Positions 53,180-62,203 are shown, counted from the stretch's first letter. The stretch: 64,000 nt of DNA from Pedobacter miscanthi (GCF_003315595.1 NZ_QNQU01000025.1:1-64000), one strand, 5' to 3'. Notes: generated by a model from the letters alone, not told the origin. A program made the numbers and translations.

Positions 53180-54677
53180 GGGATGCTGATGCTAGTTCTG
53201 TATTTGGGGTTAATTCTATTTTTTGTGCCGAACCGGTAAATTTCATTTCTTTCGAAATTACCTGGTAGGTGCCATGTTCGCGGGCTACTTCGATGTAAAC
53301 GGTATAAGTTCCTGCTTTTACCAGATTTCCGCTGTCATCTTTTCCATCCCATGACAGGCTATATTTTCCAGGTCCACGCGTAGCAGAACTGGTCGAACTT
53401 AATTTCCCTTCCGCTCCTTTTTTAAATTCATCGCCATTGGCACGGTTCCACGATTTTAAATCCGGTAACCAACGTGGTTTATTATACCAGATAGCAAGAT
53501 TGCATACAGGTGTTTTAGCAGCATCTTCAACCCACACAGCCACAAACGGACGACGAACACGTTTTCCGTCTGTTGATTCGATGTTAGCGATTTCCAAATT
53601 AACGATCAATTCGTATTTGGTATTCCAAAGTTTATCAGCTTTATTTGCTTTGGTTAAAGCCATCGCTGGTTTCTCTGAAAGGGTTTCATATTTAGCCCAG
53701 GCTTTATTTTTAATTTCTTTACCGTCTTTAGTAACCAATAAATAAGCAATATCATTTCTATTGGCAACTATTTTCTCAATTTCCGAAAGCGATAATACAT
53801 TAAAAGAAGTTGCTAAAGCTCCCGCTTCGCTCGCATCAGGCGCAATAACTGTAGCGCTGATAATTTCTGAAGCAGGTTTTCCGGTTCGTGGGTCAACAAT
53901 GTGCGAATACCATTTACCGTATACGCTAAATCCCCTGCGGTAATTACCACTGGTGGCCACAGCCATATTGGAAACTTTGATCGTGGTTAAAGCAGCATCA
54001 TTTTCGGCATCAGCTTTAGGATTGGCTATTGCAATGTTTTCGGCCTGATTTCCTTTGATAACCATATCACCGCCAATGTTTACTACCACATTCTCAATTC
54101 CTATAGTTTGTAAAGCTTTTTCAGCAGCCTTATTGATAATGTAACTTTTAGCAAAAGAATTTAAGGCCAAAGGCACATCATCCACACGGGTAACAGTTTG
54201 ATCTTGTTTATTTAATAAATAATGTTTCTGTTTAACCAGTGCCACTGCGCTTTCCAGTTCATTGGCTCTTGGCAAACGGTTTTCGGCAGCTGCTTTCTTC
54301 CACATATTGCCGATTAAAGCTGCTGAAGCATCGAGCGCACCGTTAGTAGAGTTTTTATAGTTTTCAAATTGTTGTAAAACCTCAAATAATTCAGGAGAAA
54401 CCTTAGTGGGTTGTTTTCCGTTTTTCATCCATTTACTAAACTCACTCGAAGTTTTGTAGGCACTCAAAATATTATCCAATCTATCTATTTCATTTAAGGC
54501 ATGCTGCTCAGCCAAATCTGCATCAGCCTGATTTGTTGCTTTAAATTTTAATTCTAAAGAAGTACCGAGTACATTCTCATAGTTGGAAACAAATGTTCTT
54601 AAAACTTTTTTGGGACTCACAAATGCCGAAGCAGTGATCACCAGTAAAAAGATGGCGGTTAAGTGTTTAAATTTCAT
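53151..54677 (-). CDS. apbE: FAD:protein FMN transferase (ApbE) fused to DUF2271
   Basis: A 508-residue exported protein. After a signal peptide, residues about 35-310 are an ApbE domain (DRLDNILSAYKTSSEFSKW, IENVVVNIGGDMVIKG, YSHIVDPRTGKPA), the enzyme that attaches FMN to Ser/Thr of partner proteins. Residues about 340-490 match DUF2271 (NLAIWYNKPRWLPDLKSW, GKYSLSWDGKDDSGNLVKAGTYTVYIEVAREHG). DUF2271 and PepSY-TM co-occur with extracytosolic flavinylation systems. The usual FMN-bind target is absent here. SSATR occupies the place where I recall TGAT-like residues in relatives. Confidence 0.87.
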   Translation of the reverse strand: MKFKHLTAIFLLVITASAFVSPKKVLRTFVSNYENVLGTSLELKFKATNQADADLAEQHALNEIDRLDNILSAYKTSSEFSKWMKNGKQPTKVSPELFEVLQQFENYKNSTNGALDASAALIGNMWKKAAAENRLPRANELESAVALVKQKHYLLNKQDQTVTRVDDVPLALNSFAKSYIINKAAEKALQTIGIENVVVNIGGDMVIKGNQAENIAIANPKADAENDAALTTIKVSNMAVATSGNYRRGFSVYGKWYSHIVDPRTGKPASEIISATVIAPDASEAGALATSFNVLSLSEIEKIVANRNDIAYLLVTKDGKEIKNKAWAKYETLSEKPAMALTKANKADKLWNTKYELIVNLEIANIESTDGKRVRRPFVAVWVEDAAKTPVCNLAIWYNKPRWLPDLKSWNRANGDEFKKGAEGKLSSTSSATRGPGKYSLSWDGKDDSGNLVKAGTYTVYIEVAREHGTYQVISKEMKFTGSAQKIELTPNTELASASLDYRKIPKK

Positions 54678-54929
54678 TTAGGAATTTTTGAGATTTTAAT
54701 GCAAAGAAAATAGTTTATCTGGAATAATTTTAAATAAGCAGAAATTATATTTGAAATAATACAAATTTACTGGCAAGTTGATTTATTTCGTACCCGTTTA
54801 TGGACGTAAATTAGATCGAAGGGTTTAATAATTATCACTAAAAAATAAAACTTATTTCCCTTATTCCGCTTTGGCTTTTCATATTCCGGTTTAGTGTTTA
54901 TGCTTTTTTTTGCTATTTTCGCTTATAAG

Positions 54930-56075
54930 ATGCTGAATATACAATCTAAACTTCCTGGTGTAGGTACCACCATTTTTTCGGTGATGAGTAAACTTGCGGC
55001 AGAACACAATGCCATTAATTTATCACAAGGTTTTCCTGATTACGCCTGCGACCCTGAGTTGGTTAAATTGGTAAACAAAGCTATGAAAGATGGTTTTAAC
55101 CAATATGCACCCATGCCGGGTTCTGCCTTTTTAAAAGAAACCATTGCAGAAAAAGTTGAGGCACTTTATAAGATAAAATATAATCCGGATACCGAAATTA
55201 CAGTTACGGCTGGCGGAACACAGGCCATTTTTACCGCCCTGGCTGCTATTATCAACGCAGGCGATGAAGTCATTATTTTTGAGCCTGCCTACGATAGCTA
55301 TGCACCTACGATCAAACTTCTGGGTGGTTTGGTTAAAACTTACGAACTGGCTCCTCCTAATTATGGTATAGATTGGGACATGGTAAAAAAACTGTTCACC
55401 GCCAAAACACGGATGATTATTTTAAATACCCCACAAAATCCAACTGGAAGTATTTTATCATCGGACGACATGGAATCGCTGATTAAATTGGTTACCGGTA
55501 CCGATATTTTAATTTTAAGTGATGAGGTTTACGAACATTTGATTTACGATGAACAAAAGCACCAGAGTGTAATGCTTTACCCTGAATTAAAACAGCGGAG
55601 CTTTATTGTGGCATCATTCGGGAAACTTTTACATACCACAGGATGGAAACTTGGCTACTGTCTCGCGCCCGAAAAACTCACTAAAGAATTCAGGAAAGTA
55701 CACCAATTTAATGTTTTCAGCGTTAATAGTCCCATGCAGCAGGCCATTGCCGAATACCTTAAACAACCTAAAAATTACACCGGACTTGCCAGTTTTTTTC
55801 AAAAGAAAAGGGATTATTTCAGAGGTCTTTTAGCCGAAAGCCGTTTTACACTTTTGCCCTGTAACGGTTCATATTTTCAATGTGCAAGCTATAGTGATAT
55901 CAGCGATGAAAAAGATACCGATTTTAGCATGCGCCTGATCAGAGAATTCGGAGTGGCAACCATTCCGGTTTCAGCTTTTTACCAGAAAGCGACCGATCAT
56001 AAAATTATCCGCTTCTGCTTTGCTAAAGAAGATGCTACGCTCGCAAAAGCTGCAGAGAAATTAAAAAATGTTTAA
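54930..56075 (+). CDS. Methionine aminotransferase (YbdL-like, PLP class I/II)
   Basis: A 381-residue fold-type I aminotransferase. LSQGFPDYACDPELVKLVNKAMKDGFNQYAPMPG near 35-65, NTPQNPTGSILS near 160, SDEVYEHLIYD near 193 and the PLP Lys in SFGKLLHTTGWKLGY near 225 match YbdL/kynurenine-glutamine transaminase types, which use methionine or glutamine. It is followed 21 bases later by an omega-amidase-like nitrilase, its usual partner that hydrolyses the keto-amide product. I use ATG 54930; a GTG 12 codons upstream adds a non-conserved hydrophobic segment. Confidence 0.85.
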   Translation: MLNIQSKLPGVGTTIFSVMSKLAAEHNAINLSQGFPDYACDPELVKLVNKAMKDGFNQYAPMPGSAFLKETIAEKVEALYKIKYNPDTEITVTAGGTQAIFTALAAIINAGDEVIIFEPAYDSYAPTIKLLGGLVKTYELAPPNYGIDWDMVKKLFTAKTRMIILNTPQNPTGSILSSDDMESLIKLVTGTDILILSDEVYEHLIYDEQKHQSVMLYPELKQRSFIVASFGKLLHTTGWKLGYCLAPEKLTKEFRKVHQFNVFSVNSPMQQAIAEYLKQPKNYTGLASFFQKKRDYFRGLLAESRFTLLPCNGSYFQCASYSDISDEKDTDFSMRLIREFGVATIPVSAFYQKATDHKIIRFCFAKEDATLAKAAEKLKNV

Positions 56076-56096
56076 CGAGTTCAAAAACTATAAAAA

Positions 56097-56903
56097 ATGG
56101 AAGCACCCGTTTACACTCAAATAGAAAATCTGAAAGTTACTGTTTTTCAGGCCTATCTTTTTTGGGAAAACATTGAAAAAAACCTCTTAAACTTAGCATT
56201 AAGGCTCTCAATGGGTGTTCGGGAAAAAACCGACATCATCGTATTGCCCGAAATGTTCAATACAGGTTTTAGCATGAATTCTGAAGCTTTGGCGGAGGAA
56301 ATGGGTGGAAAAACGATGCAATGGATGCAAAAAATGGCGCACCAGTATAACTGTATCGTTACCGGAAGTTTAATTATAAAAGAAAACAACCAATACTTTA
56401 ACCGTTTGATCTGGATGGAGCCTGATGGCAAACACCAACATTACGATAAACGGCATCTGTTTGGCATGGGCGATGAAGACAATCATTTTAGTCCGGGCAA
56501 AGAAAAACTAATTGTTGAACTTAAAGGCTGGAAAATCAGGCTGGCCATCTGTTACGATCTCCGTTTTCCCGTTTGGTTGCGGAATGTTGACCAGGAATAT
56601 GACATTTTACTCCTCGTTGCAAACTGGCCTGACAGACGCTCGGCACACTGGAAAGCCTTGATTCCCGCACGGGCAATTGAGAACCAGAGTTATGTAATTG
56701 CAGTGAACCGTGTAGGGCATGATGGGAACCAGATTTATCACAGCGGACTATCTATGTGTTTAGATCCTTATGGTAATACTGTATATTATAAACCAGAGGA
56801 TGAGGATTTATATACCTTCAGCATCAATTATGAAGAGCTCGTTAAAATCAGAAGGCAGTTTCCGTTTTTAAAGGATGCGGATCGATTTACGATTGAAAAT
56901 TAA
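56097..56903 (+). CDS. Omega-amidase/nitrilase superfamily hydrolase (YafV-like)
   Basis: A 268-residue carbon-nitrogen hydrolase with the Glu-Lys-Cys triad: Glu in VLPEMFNTGF near 49, Lys in HYDKRHLFG near 118 and Cys in LAICYDLRFPVWLRN near 151. The MGDEDNHFSPG and NWPDRRSAHWKALIPARAIENQ blocks match YafV/Nit2 omega-amidases, which hydrolyse alpha-ketoglutaramate or keto-methionine-linked products. Tight spacing after the YbdL-like gene supports a joint salvage or repair role. Confidence 0.88.
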   Translation: MEAPVYTQIENLKVTVFQAYLFWENIEKNLLNLALRLSMGVREKTDIIVLPEMFNTGFSMNSEALAEEMGGKTMQWMQKMAHQYNCIVTGSLIIKENNQYFNRLIWMEPDGKHQHYDKRHLFGMGDEDNHFSPGKEKLIVELKGWKIRLAICYDLRFPVWLRNVDQEYDILLLVANWPDRRSAHWKALIPARAIENQSYVIAVNRVGHDGNQIYHSGLSMCLDPYGNTVYYKPEDEDLYTFSINYEELVKIRRQFPFLKDADRFTIEN

Positions 56904-56960
56904 ATCCGAAGATTAAGGTGAAGTTTTAGAGTATTAGTAAAACGATTAATGTTTAGCAAT

Positions 56961-57152
56961 AACAATGATCAAATTGCAATAACCAATAATCAAATTATAA
57001 TAATCAATGATCAAATCGCAGTAACCAATGATCAAATTGCAATAATCAATGATCAGATTACAATAATCAATAATCAAATCACAATAACCAATAATCAAAT
57101 CGCAATAACCAATAATCAAATCGCAAGAATCAATAATCAAATCACAATAACC
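56961..57152. repeat. Tandem 21-bp repeat array, about nine units
   Basis: Units such as AATCAATAATCAAATCACAAT, with small variations, repeat about nine times between the nitrilase and glycosylasparaginase genes. Since 21 is a multiple of three, both strands stay open: the plus frame (56949-57197) would give NNQITIT-like heptads. The unit shows no CRISPR-like spacer. It could be a phase-variable intergenic array or a repeat-peptide gene; I favour non-coding. Confidence 0.8.
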
Positions 57153-57234
57153 AAGCTAGAGCGATCGATCCAACAATCCAGCAATAAAGCAATTTAACAA
57201 TACAATTAACCCATTTCAACAATTAACCCAACAA

Positions 57235-58269
57235 ATGTTTAACCGCCGTAAATTTATAAAAGCATCTGCCCTATCTGCTGGCTTGCTTGCCATTGATAAA
57301 AGCAGTATTGCTAATGCGATTCCAGAGAAAAGATCAAAAATTGCAAACCTACCAATTGTAATTTCTACCTGGGATTTTGGTATTGCCGCCAATGCAGACG
57401 CCTGGAAAGTTTTGTCAACCGGCGGCCGCGCGCTAGATGCTGTTGAACAGGGTGTTTGGGTACCCGAAGCCGATGAAAAAAATCAATCGGTGGGTTATGG
57501 CGGTTTGCCCGATCGTGACGGGAAAGTTACCCTCGATGCCTGTATTATGGATGAGCAGGGGAACTGTGGGGCAGTACTGGCGCTCGAACATATTAAACAT
57601 CCCATTTCGGTAGCCCGTAAAGTAATGGAAAAAACACCTCACGTAATGCTGGCCGGCGATGGTGCTTTACAATTTGCTTTAGAACAGGGGTTTAAAAAAG
57701 AGAATCTGCTCACCCCTGCCAGCGAAAAAGCATGGAAAGAGTGGTTAAAAACGGCTAAATATGAGCCGGTAATGAATATTGAAAATAAACTATACGAAAA
57801 AGCTGCACCACAGAAACTACCCGGAAACCAATATAATCACGATACCATTGGTATGCTGGCTATTGATGCTAAGGGCAATATTTCTGGAGCCTGCACCACC
57901 AGCGGCATGGCATATAAACTCCATGGAAGAATTGGCGATAGTCCGATTATTGGCGCCGGATTATATGTAGATAACGAAATTGGTGGTGCAACCTCTACTG
58001 GTGTAGGCGAAGAAGTGGTAAGGAATGTAGGCTCATTTTTAGTTGTAGAACTGATGCGTCAGGGTTACACACCGGAAGCTGCCTGCAAAGAAGCGGTGAT
58101 GCGCATCATCAAAAAGAAACCAGAAACGGCTAAAAATATACAGGTGGGCTTTTTGGCCATCAATAAAAAAGGCGAATATGGTGCTTATGCCATTCAACAG
58201 GGCTTTAGCTATGCGGTTTGCAATGCAGAAAAACAGGATTTACTGATCAAGGGAAAGAGTTATTATTAG
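57235..58269 (+). CDS. N4-(beta-N-acetylglucosaminyl)-L-asparaginase (glycosylasparaginase)
   Basis: A 344-residue Ntn-hydrolase that cleaves the GlcNAc-Asn bond left after glycoprotein breakdown. The N-terminus NRRKFIKASALSAGLLAI looks like a Tat signal. The autoproteolysis and nucleophile Thr lies in HDTIGMLAID near residue 203. GGRALDAVEQGV near 62, GGLPDRDGKVTLDACIMD and GDSPIIGAGLYVDNEIGGATSTGVGE match the family. The activity fits the mannosidase/fucosidase genes at 21-30 kb as the last step of N-glycan scavenging. Confidence 0.9.
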   Translation: MFNRRKFIKASALSAGLLAIDKSSIANAIPEKRSKIANLPIVISTWDFGIAANADAWKVLSTGGRALDAVEQGVWVPEADEKNQSVGYGGLPDRDGKVTLDACIMDEQGNCGAVLALEHIKHPISVARKVMEKTPHVMLAGDGALQFALEQGFKKENLLTPASEKAWKEWLKTAKYEPVMNIENKLYEKAAPQKLPGNQYNHDTIGMLAIDAKGNISGACTTSGMAYKLHGRIGDSPIIGAGLYVDNEIGGATSTGVGEEVVRNVGSFLVVELMRQGYTPEAACKEAVMRIIKKKPETAKNIQVGFLAINKKGEYGAYAIQQGFSYAVCNAEKQDLLIKGKSYY

Positions 58270-58302
58270 GAAATCAATTCAACAGAATAAACCTAATTTA
58301 TA

Positions 58303-59181
58303 ATGGGCCTATTATCTAAAATTTTTGGAAAAAAGAATGTTGAAGAGCGTAAGGACGAACCTGATATGGTGTATATTCCAAGCGAAGATGAGCGCATGAA
58401 CTGGGCAATAGAAAAGGCCAATTTAACGCTTTGGTATTTTGAAAAAAGTTTGGCTAATCCACAGCCTCATCATGTTTATTTTTCTATTAAAGTTCACATT
58501 ATAGACGGAGAAAACAGCGAACACATTTGGCTAACTGAACCCCATTTTGATGATGAGGGTAATTTATTTGGTACGGTAGGTAACGAACCGGTAAGTGTGA
58601 GTACAGTAAAACTAAACCAGAGGATCGGAATCGACCGCGATCTGATATCAGACTGGATGAGCATCGAAAATGGCAGGTTAATCGGCGGATACACCATAAG
58701 GGCAATTAGAGATGGCATACCTGAAAAGGACAGAGCAGAATTCGACAATAGCATTGGCATGTACATAGATGAAGGAGTGGATCATTTCAGAATGGATTTT
58801 GATACTCCAGAAGGTGCAATATTAGCACTTGAAAATGCGTATAATGTTAAAGATATTGATGCTGCAATAGCGTGTAAAGATTTTTTTGAAGAGGCAAATA
58901 TCATGCTTTCTAAAATGAACATGGAATTAGATAATGACATCATTGATAAAACAGCAGAAGTACTTAGGTTATCATTTATCAAAAGTATTAATGAAAATGG
59001 CTTCCCTAACTTTTCCGGTCTGCAGAACGCTTTTCCCGAAAGGAAAAAAATTGATGATTCTCATTACATAATTACCGAAGTATGTTGGTTTCCTGATGGA
59101 GGAAAATCCGTACAGCTCCTTAATACCTATAAATCAGCAAAAGGCTGGGTAGTTTTAGGTCCGGTTGATACAGCAGAATAA
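58303..59181 (+). CDS. DUF2314 domain protein
   Basis: A 292-residue cytoplasmic protein. Residues about 22-145 match DUF2314 (ERMNWAIEKANLTLWYFEKSL, HIWLTEPHFDDEGNLFGTVGN, LISDWMSIENGRLIGGYTIRAI). The remaining part (about 165-290) is alpha+beta with a C-terminal ITEVCWFPDGGKSVQLL strand region, resembling NTF2-like or tail domains found with DUF2314. DUF2314 proteins have no established function. The gene begins 33 bases after the glycosylasparaginase stop. Confidence 0.72.
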   Translation: MGLLSKIFGKKNVEERKDEPDMVYIPSEDERMNWAIEKANLTLWYFEKSLANPQPHHVYFSIKVHIIDGENSEHIWLTEPHFDDEGNLFGTVGNEPVSVSTVKLNQRIGIDRDLISDWMSIENGRLIGGYTIRAIRDGIPEKDRAEFDNSIGMYIDEGVDHFRMDFDTPEGAILALENAYNVKDIDAAIACKDFFEEANIMLSKMNMELDNDIIDKTAEVLRLSFIKSINENGFPNFSGLQNAFPERKKIDDSHYIITEVCWFPDGGKSVQLLNTYKSAKGWVVLGPVDTAE

Positions 59182-59208
59182 TTTATTAATCTCCATTTAT
59201 TAGAAGAA

Positions 59209-59982
59209 ATGAAAAGTGAAGAGATTTATCCAATCACCAAAAATGCCTGTTTAGAAGTATGTGCAAATTCTTATGCCTCGGCTCTCGCTGCGCAAAAAGG
59301 CGGTGCGAAAAGGGCGGAATTTTGCGATAATCTCGCCGAAGGTGGTACTACGCCGAGTTATGCGCAGATTGCTTTGGCAAAGAAAAATCTATCCATTGAA
59401 ATATGGCCGATTATCCGGCCTAGGGGTGGTGATTTTTTATATTCCGCTATGGAGTTTGAGTTAATGAAAGAAGATATAAAAATCTGTAAATCATTAAATT
59501 GTGAAGGTGTTGTTATAGGAATTCTCAATGCAGATGGAACTATTGACAGGCAAAGATGTGCAGAACTTATGGAATTGGCCAAACCGATGGATGTTGCCTT
59601 TCACAGGGCGTTCGACATGAGTAATGACATGGATCAGGCGTTGGAAGATTTAATCGGACTCGGTATTAAAAGGGTATTGACTTCCGGTGGTGCATCTTCG
59701 GCTATATTGGGTGCTGAAAAACTAACTCAATTGGTAAAACAAGCAAATGGTAGAATTACGATAATGCCCGGAGCCGGAATAAACGAAAACAATATCCAAC
59801 AATTAATTAAACAAACCGGAGCAACTGAATTTCATGCTTCGGCAAAGGAGTTTGTGGAGAGCAAAATGAAGTTTCGGAATACTGAAAGTAAAATGGGTAG
59901 TATTGAGGATGAATACCGCTATGAACTGACTTCAGAAACTAAAGTAAAAGCCCTGGTTGATTGTATTAAGATGATGAAATAA
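59209..59982 (+). CDS. cutC: CutC family protein
   Basis: A 257-residue TIM-barrel protein of the CutC family, named for copper homeostasis though its biochemical role is uncertain. Typical segments are LEVCANSYASALAAQKGGAKRAEFCDNLAEGGTTPS near 13-48, WPIIRPRGGDFLY near 68, GVVIGILNADGTID near 100, VAFHRAFDM near 130 and RVLTSGGASSAILG near 155. No metal-export gene is adjacent. It begins 27 bases after the DUF2314 stop. Confidence 0.9.
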   Translation: MKSEEIYPITKNACLEVCANSYASALAAQKGGAKRAEFCDNLAEGGTTPSYAQIALAKKNLSIEIWPIIRPRGGDFLYSAMEFELMKEDIKICKSLNCEGVVIGILNADGTIDRQRCAELMELAKPMDVAFHRAFDMSNDMDQALEDLIGLGIKRVLTSGGASSAILGAEKLTQLVKQANGRITIMPGAGINENNIQQLIKQTGATEFHASAKEFVESKMKFRNTESKMGSIEDEYRYELTSETKVKALVDCIKMMK

Positions 59983-59986
59983 GATT

Positions 59987-60071
59987 CGTCATTTCGACTG
60001 AAGCATCGCGAAAAGGAGAAATCTATGCGATATTATTATCAATAGATTTCTCCGCTATAGAGAAAATGACG
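59987..60071. repeat. REP-like inverted repeat (CGTCATTTCGACT)
   Basis: Ends CGTCATTTCGACT (59987-59999) and AAATGACG near 60064-60071, with inner GGAGAAATCTAT / ATAGATTTCTCC complementarity. Member of the family also at 1646, 26589 and 32280; it lies between the convergent cutC and ddl genes. Confidence 0.65.
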
Positions 60072-60123
60072 ATTTTCTTTATTTGAGAAAACGCGATGGT
60101 TTGTGGAGACACAAACATGAAGT

Positions 60124-61110
60124 CTATCCCAATGTTTCTTTCATCAAACGCGTATAAAACTCCTTAAGTGTAATACCCATCGCCGCTACCTGTTGTGGAA
60201 TAAAACTGGTTGCTGTTTGGCCGGGTATGGTATTGATTTCGATAAAATAGAACTTACCGGTTTCGTGTTCCAGGAAATAATCTACCCTAACCACTCCCCT
60301 GCAGTTTAATTTTTTATAAACATCGGTAACTACCTGTTGAACGCGTACCAACTCTTCGTCATTCATGCGGCCGGGTGTAATTTCTTCGGTAGATCCTGGC
60401 GTATATTTAGCTTCAAAATCAAAAAACTCGTTCTTGGGGATCACTTCAGTGGTTGGTAAAACTGTAATCTTTCCTTCGGCCCCAAAAATACCGATCGAAA
60501 ATTCCCTTCCGCTCACAAATTCCTCGATCAAAACCTGCGTATCCTCCTTAAAAGCCTTTTCAACTGCTTCATCCAGATCATCTGCATGTTTTACCTTACT
60601 CATGCCAATGCTGCTTCCGCCGCTATTCGGTTTAACAAAGTAAGGCAATCTTAAATCTTCCTTGATTTTGGCTAAACTGTAATTTCCTCCTTTAAAAATC
60701 TGTACAGATTTAGCGGTATATAAATTTTCAATTCCTTCTACAATGGCCTTTGTATAGCCCTTATTCATCGTGATAGATGATGTTAGCGCATCACATGTGG
60801 TGTATGGGATTCCTAACATATCGAAATAACCCTGTAATTTTCCATCTTCGCCCGGCGAACCGTGTATGATAATAAAAACACCGTCAAATTTTATTTTTCG
60901 ACCCTCAATGGTTAAGGAGAAATCATTTTTATCAATTTCAATTTTAACAGAATCGGCCGGTTCATAAAACCATCCTTTTTCGTTGAGCATAATCTTATAA
61001 ACATCGTATAAATTGGGATCGATGTTCTGGGCAATGGTTGCTGCACTTTTTACCGAAACAACCCATTCGCCTGTGGTACCGCCTGTTAACAACGCAATAG
61101 TTTTCTTCAT
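60124..61110 (-). CDS. ddl: D-alanine--D-alanine ligase
   Basis: A 328-residue ATP-grasp ligase that makes D-Ala-D-Ala for peptidoglycan. Seen are the N-terminal LLTGGTTGEWVVSVKSA, the IHGSPGEDGKLQGYFDMLGIPYT stretch near 83-105, PYFVKPNSGGSSIGMSKV near 160 (ATP binding), EEFVSGREFSIGIFG near 195 and the metal-binding FIEINTIPGQTATSFIPQQVAA near 290. I use ATG 61110, since upstream residues are unlike the family. It is divergent from a PASTA-protein gene. Confidence 0.93.
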   Translation of the reverse strand: MKKTIALLTGGTTGEWVVSVKSAATIAQNIDPNLYDVYKIMLNEKGWFYEPADSVKIEIDKNDFSLTIEGRKIKFDGVFIIIHGSPGEDGKLQGYFDMLGIPYTTCDALTSSITMNKGYTKAIVEGIENLYTAKSVQIFKGGNYSLAKIKEDLRLPYFVKPNSGGSSIGMSKVKHADDLDEAVEKAFKEDTQVLIEEFVSGREFSIGIFGAEGKITVLPTTEVIPKNEFFDFEAKYTPGSTEEITPGRMNDEELVRVQQVVTDVYKKLNCRGVVRVDYFLEHETGKFYFIEINTIPGQTATSFIPQQVAAMGITLKEFYTRLMKETLG

Positions 61111-61214
61111 GTCGAAAATCCTTTTATAAATAGAAATTGAATATAAATATATCCCCAAAAATATAAATATCTTTGTGCTTTGACGCCATTAACGGAACAA
61201 TTATTGAAGATGAA

Positions 61215-61370
61215 TTCGTCAAATTAATGAATGATCGATTGACAGAATTAGTGATTGATTGAATGGAAGAATTAATGAAAGAATGAATGATTGAATATCA
61301 AATATAAACCGAGTGCTATTCATTCATTAATTCAATCAATCTTTCATTCGATATTCTATCAATAATTAAA
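61215..61370. repeat. Low-complexity GATTGAATG / CATTCATTAATTC inverted repeat
   Basis: GATTGATTGAATGGAAGAATTAATGAAAGAATGAATG on the left mirrors CATTCATTAATTCAATCAATCTTTCATTC on the right. It fills the 304-base gap between the divergent ddl and PASTA genes and is the third region of this type. Confidence 0.6.
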
Positions 61371-61375
61371 ATAGT

Positions 61376-61383
61376 TACATTTG
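61376..61383 (+). promoter_or_regulatory. Possible Bacteroidota -7 promoter box
   Basis: TACATTTG matches TAnnTTTG and lies 31 bases upstream of the PASTA-protein ATG. No clear -33 TTTG is present at the expected spacing, so confidence is low. Confidence 0.3.
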
Positions 61384-61414
61384 AGCTTATACGCATAAAC
61401 CCAATTTAAGATAC

Positions 61415-62185
61415 ATGTCTAAATTTATAGATTACTTAAAAACCAAATCGTTTAGAAACAACATTTTAGCTGCCATAGGTACAGTTTTCGCGCTACTCCT
61501 GATTGCATTTTTTAGTTTAAGATATTACACCAAACATGGCGAAGGCTTAAATGTGCCGATGGTAAAAGGTCTTTCTTTTGAGCAGGCGGTAAAAAAACTG
61601 GAAGATGCCGGATTAAAATATGAAGTAGATTCTGTTTTTATTATGGATCAGCCTGCCGGGATTGTAATTGATCAGGATCCTGACCCAAATACTTTTGTGA
61701 AAGATAACCGTACCATTTATTTAACCATTAATGCCGGCAAAACCCCGAATACAAAATTCCCTGATATTGCATTTAAGACCTTACGTGAAGCGCAGGCCAT
61801 TATCGAAAGTTCGCGATTAAAATTGGGCGACACCACTTACAAACCGGATGTAAGCCGCGATGTAGTGCTCGAAGCCTCTTTTGGCGGTCAACCGATTACA
61901 GCCGGACAGATTGTGCCGGTAGGTTCGAGGATCAACCTGGTACTGGGCGATGGTCGTGGAAACGAGGAAGTTGATATTCCACAGTTAATGGGCTTAACGA
62001 TGGATGAAGCAAAATTCAGTCTTAGGGGCTCTAACTTAACTTTAGGTGTTATCAGTTATGATGGGCCGGTAACTGACAGTGCGGCGGCAGTGATCATCAA
62101 ACAGGATCCGATGATTCTTGATTCATTAACCAAAGTACCCCTTGGTACCAAAATAAATATTACCCTTTCCAATAAACAACAATAA
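61415..62185 (+). CDS. PASTA domain membrane protein
   Basis: A 256-residue protein. After a short cytoplasmic segment comes a single membrane helix (about 18-38). Three PASTA repeats follow (about 45-112, 113-181, 183-254): VPMVKGLSFEQAVKKLEDAGLKYE, FPDIAFKTLREAQAIIESSRLKLG and IPQLMGLTMDEAKFSLRGSNLTLG. There is no kinase domain. PASTA domains bind peptidoglycan stem or beta-lactam-like ligands, and it precedes mltG by 18 bases, so a cell-wall role is likely. Confidence 0.88.
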   Translation: MSKFIDYLKTKSFRNNILAAIGTVFALLLIAFFSLRYYTKHGEGLNVPMVKGLSFEQAVKKLEDAGLKYEVDSVFIMDQPAGIVIDQDPDPNTFVKDNRTIYLTINAGKTPNTKFPDIAFKTLREAQAIIESSRLKLGDTTYKPDVSRDVVLEASFGGQPITAGQIVPVGSRINLVLGDGRGNEEVDIPQLMGLTMDEAKFSLRGSNLTLGVISYDGPVTDSAAAVIIKQDPMILDSLTKVPLGTKINITLSNKQQ

Positions 62186-62203
62186 AATACGTATAAGATA
62201 CCG

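Noticed and set aside
56961..57152. CRISPR array
   Set aside because: Units are contiguous 21-base copies with no unique spacers, and no cas gene is nearby.
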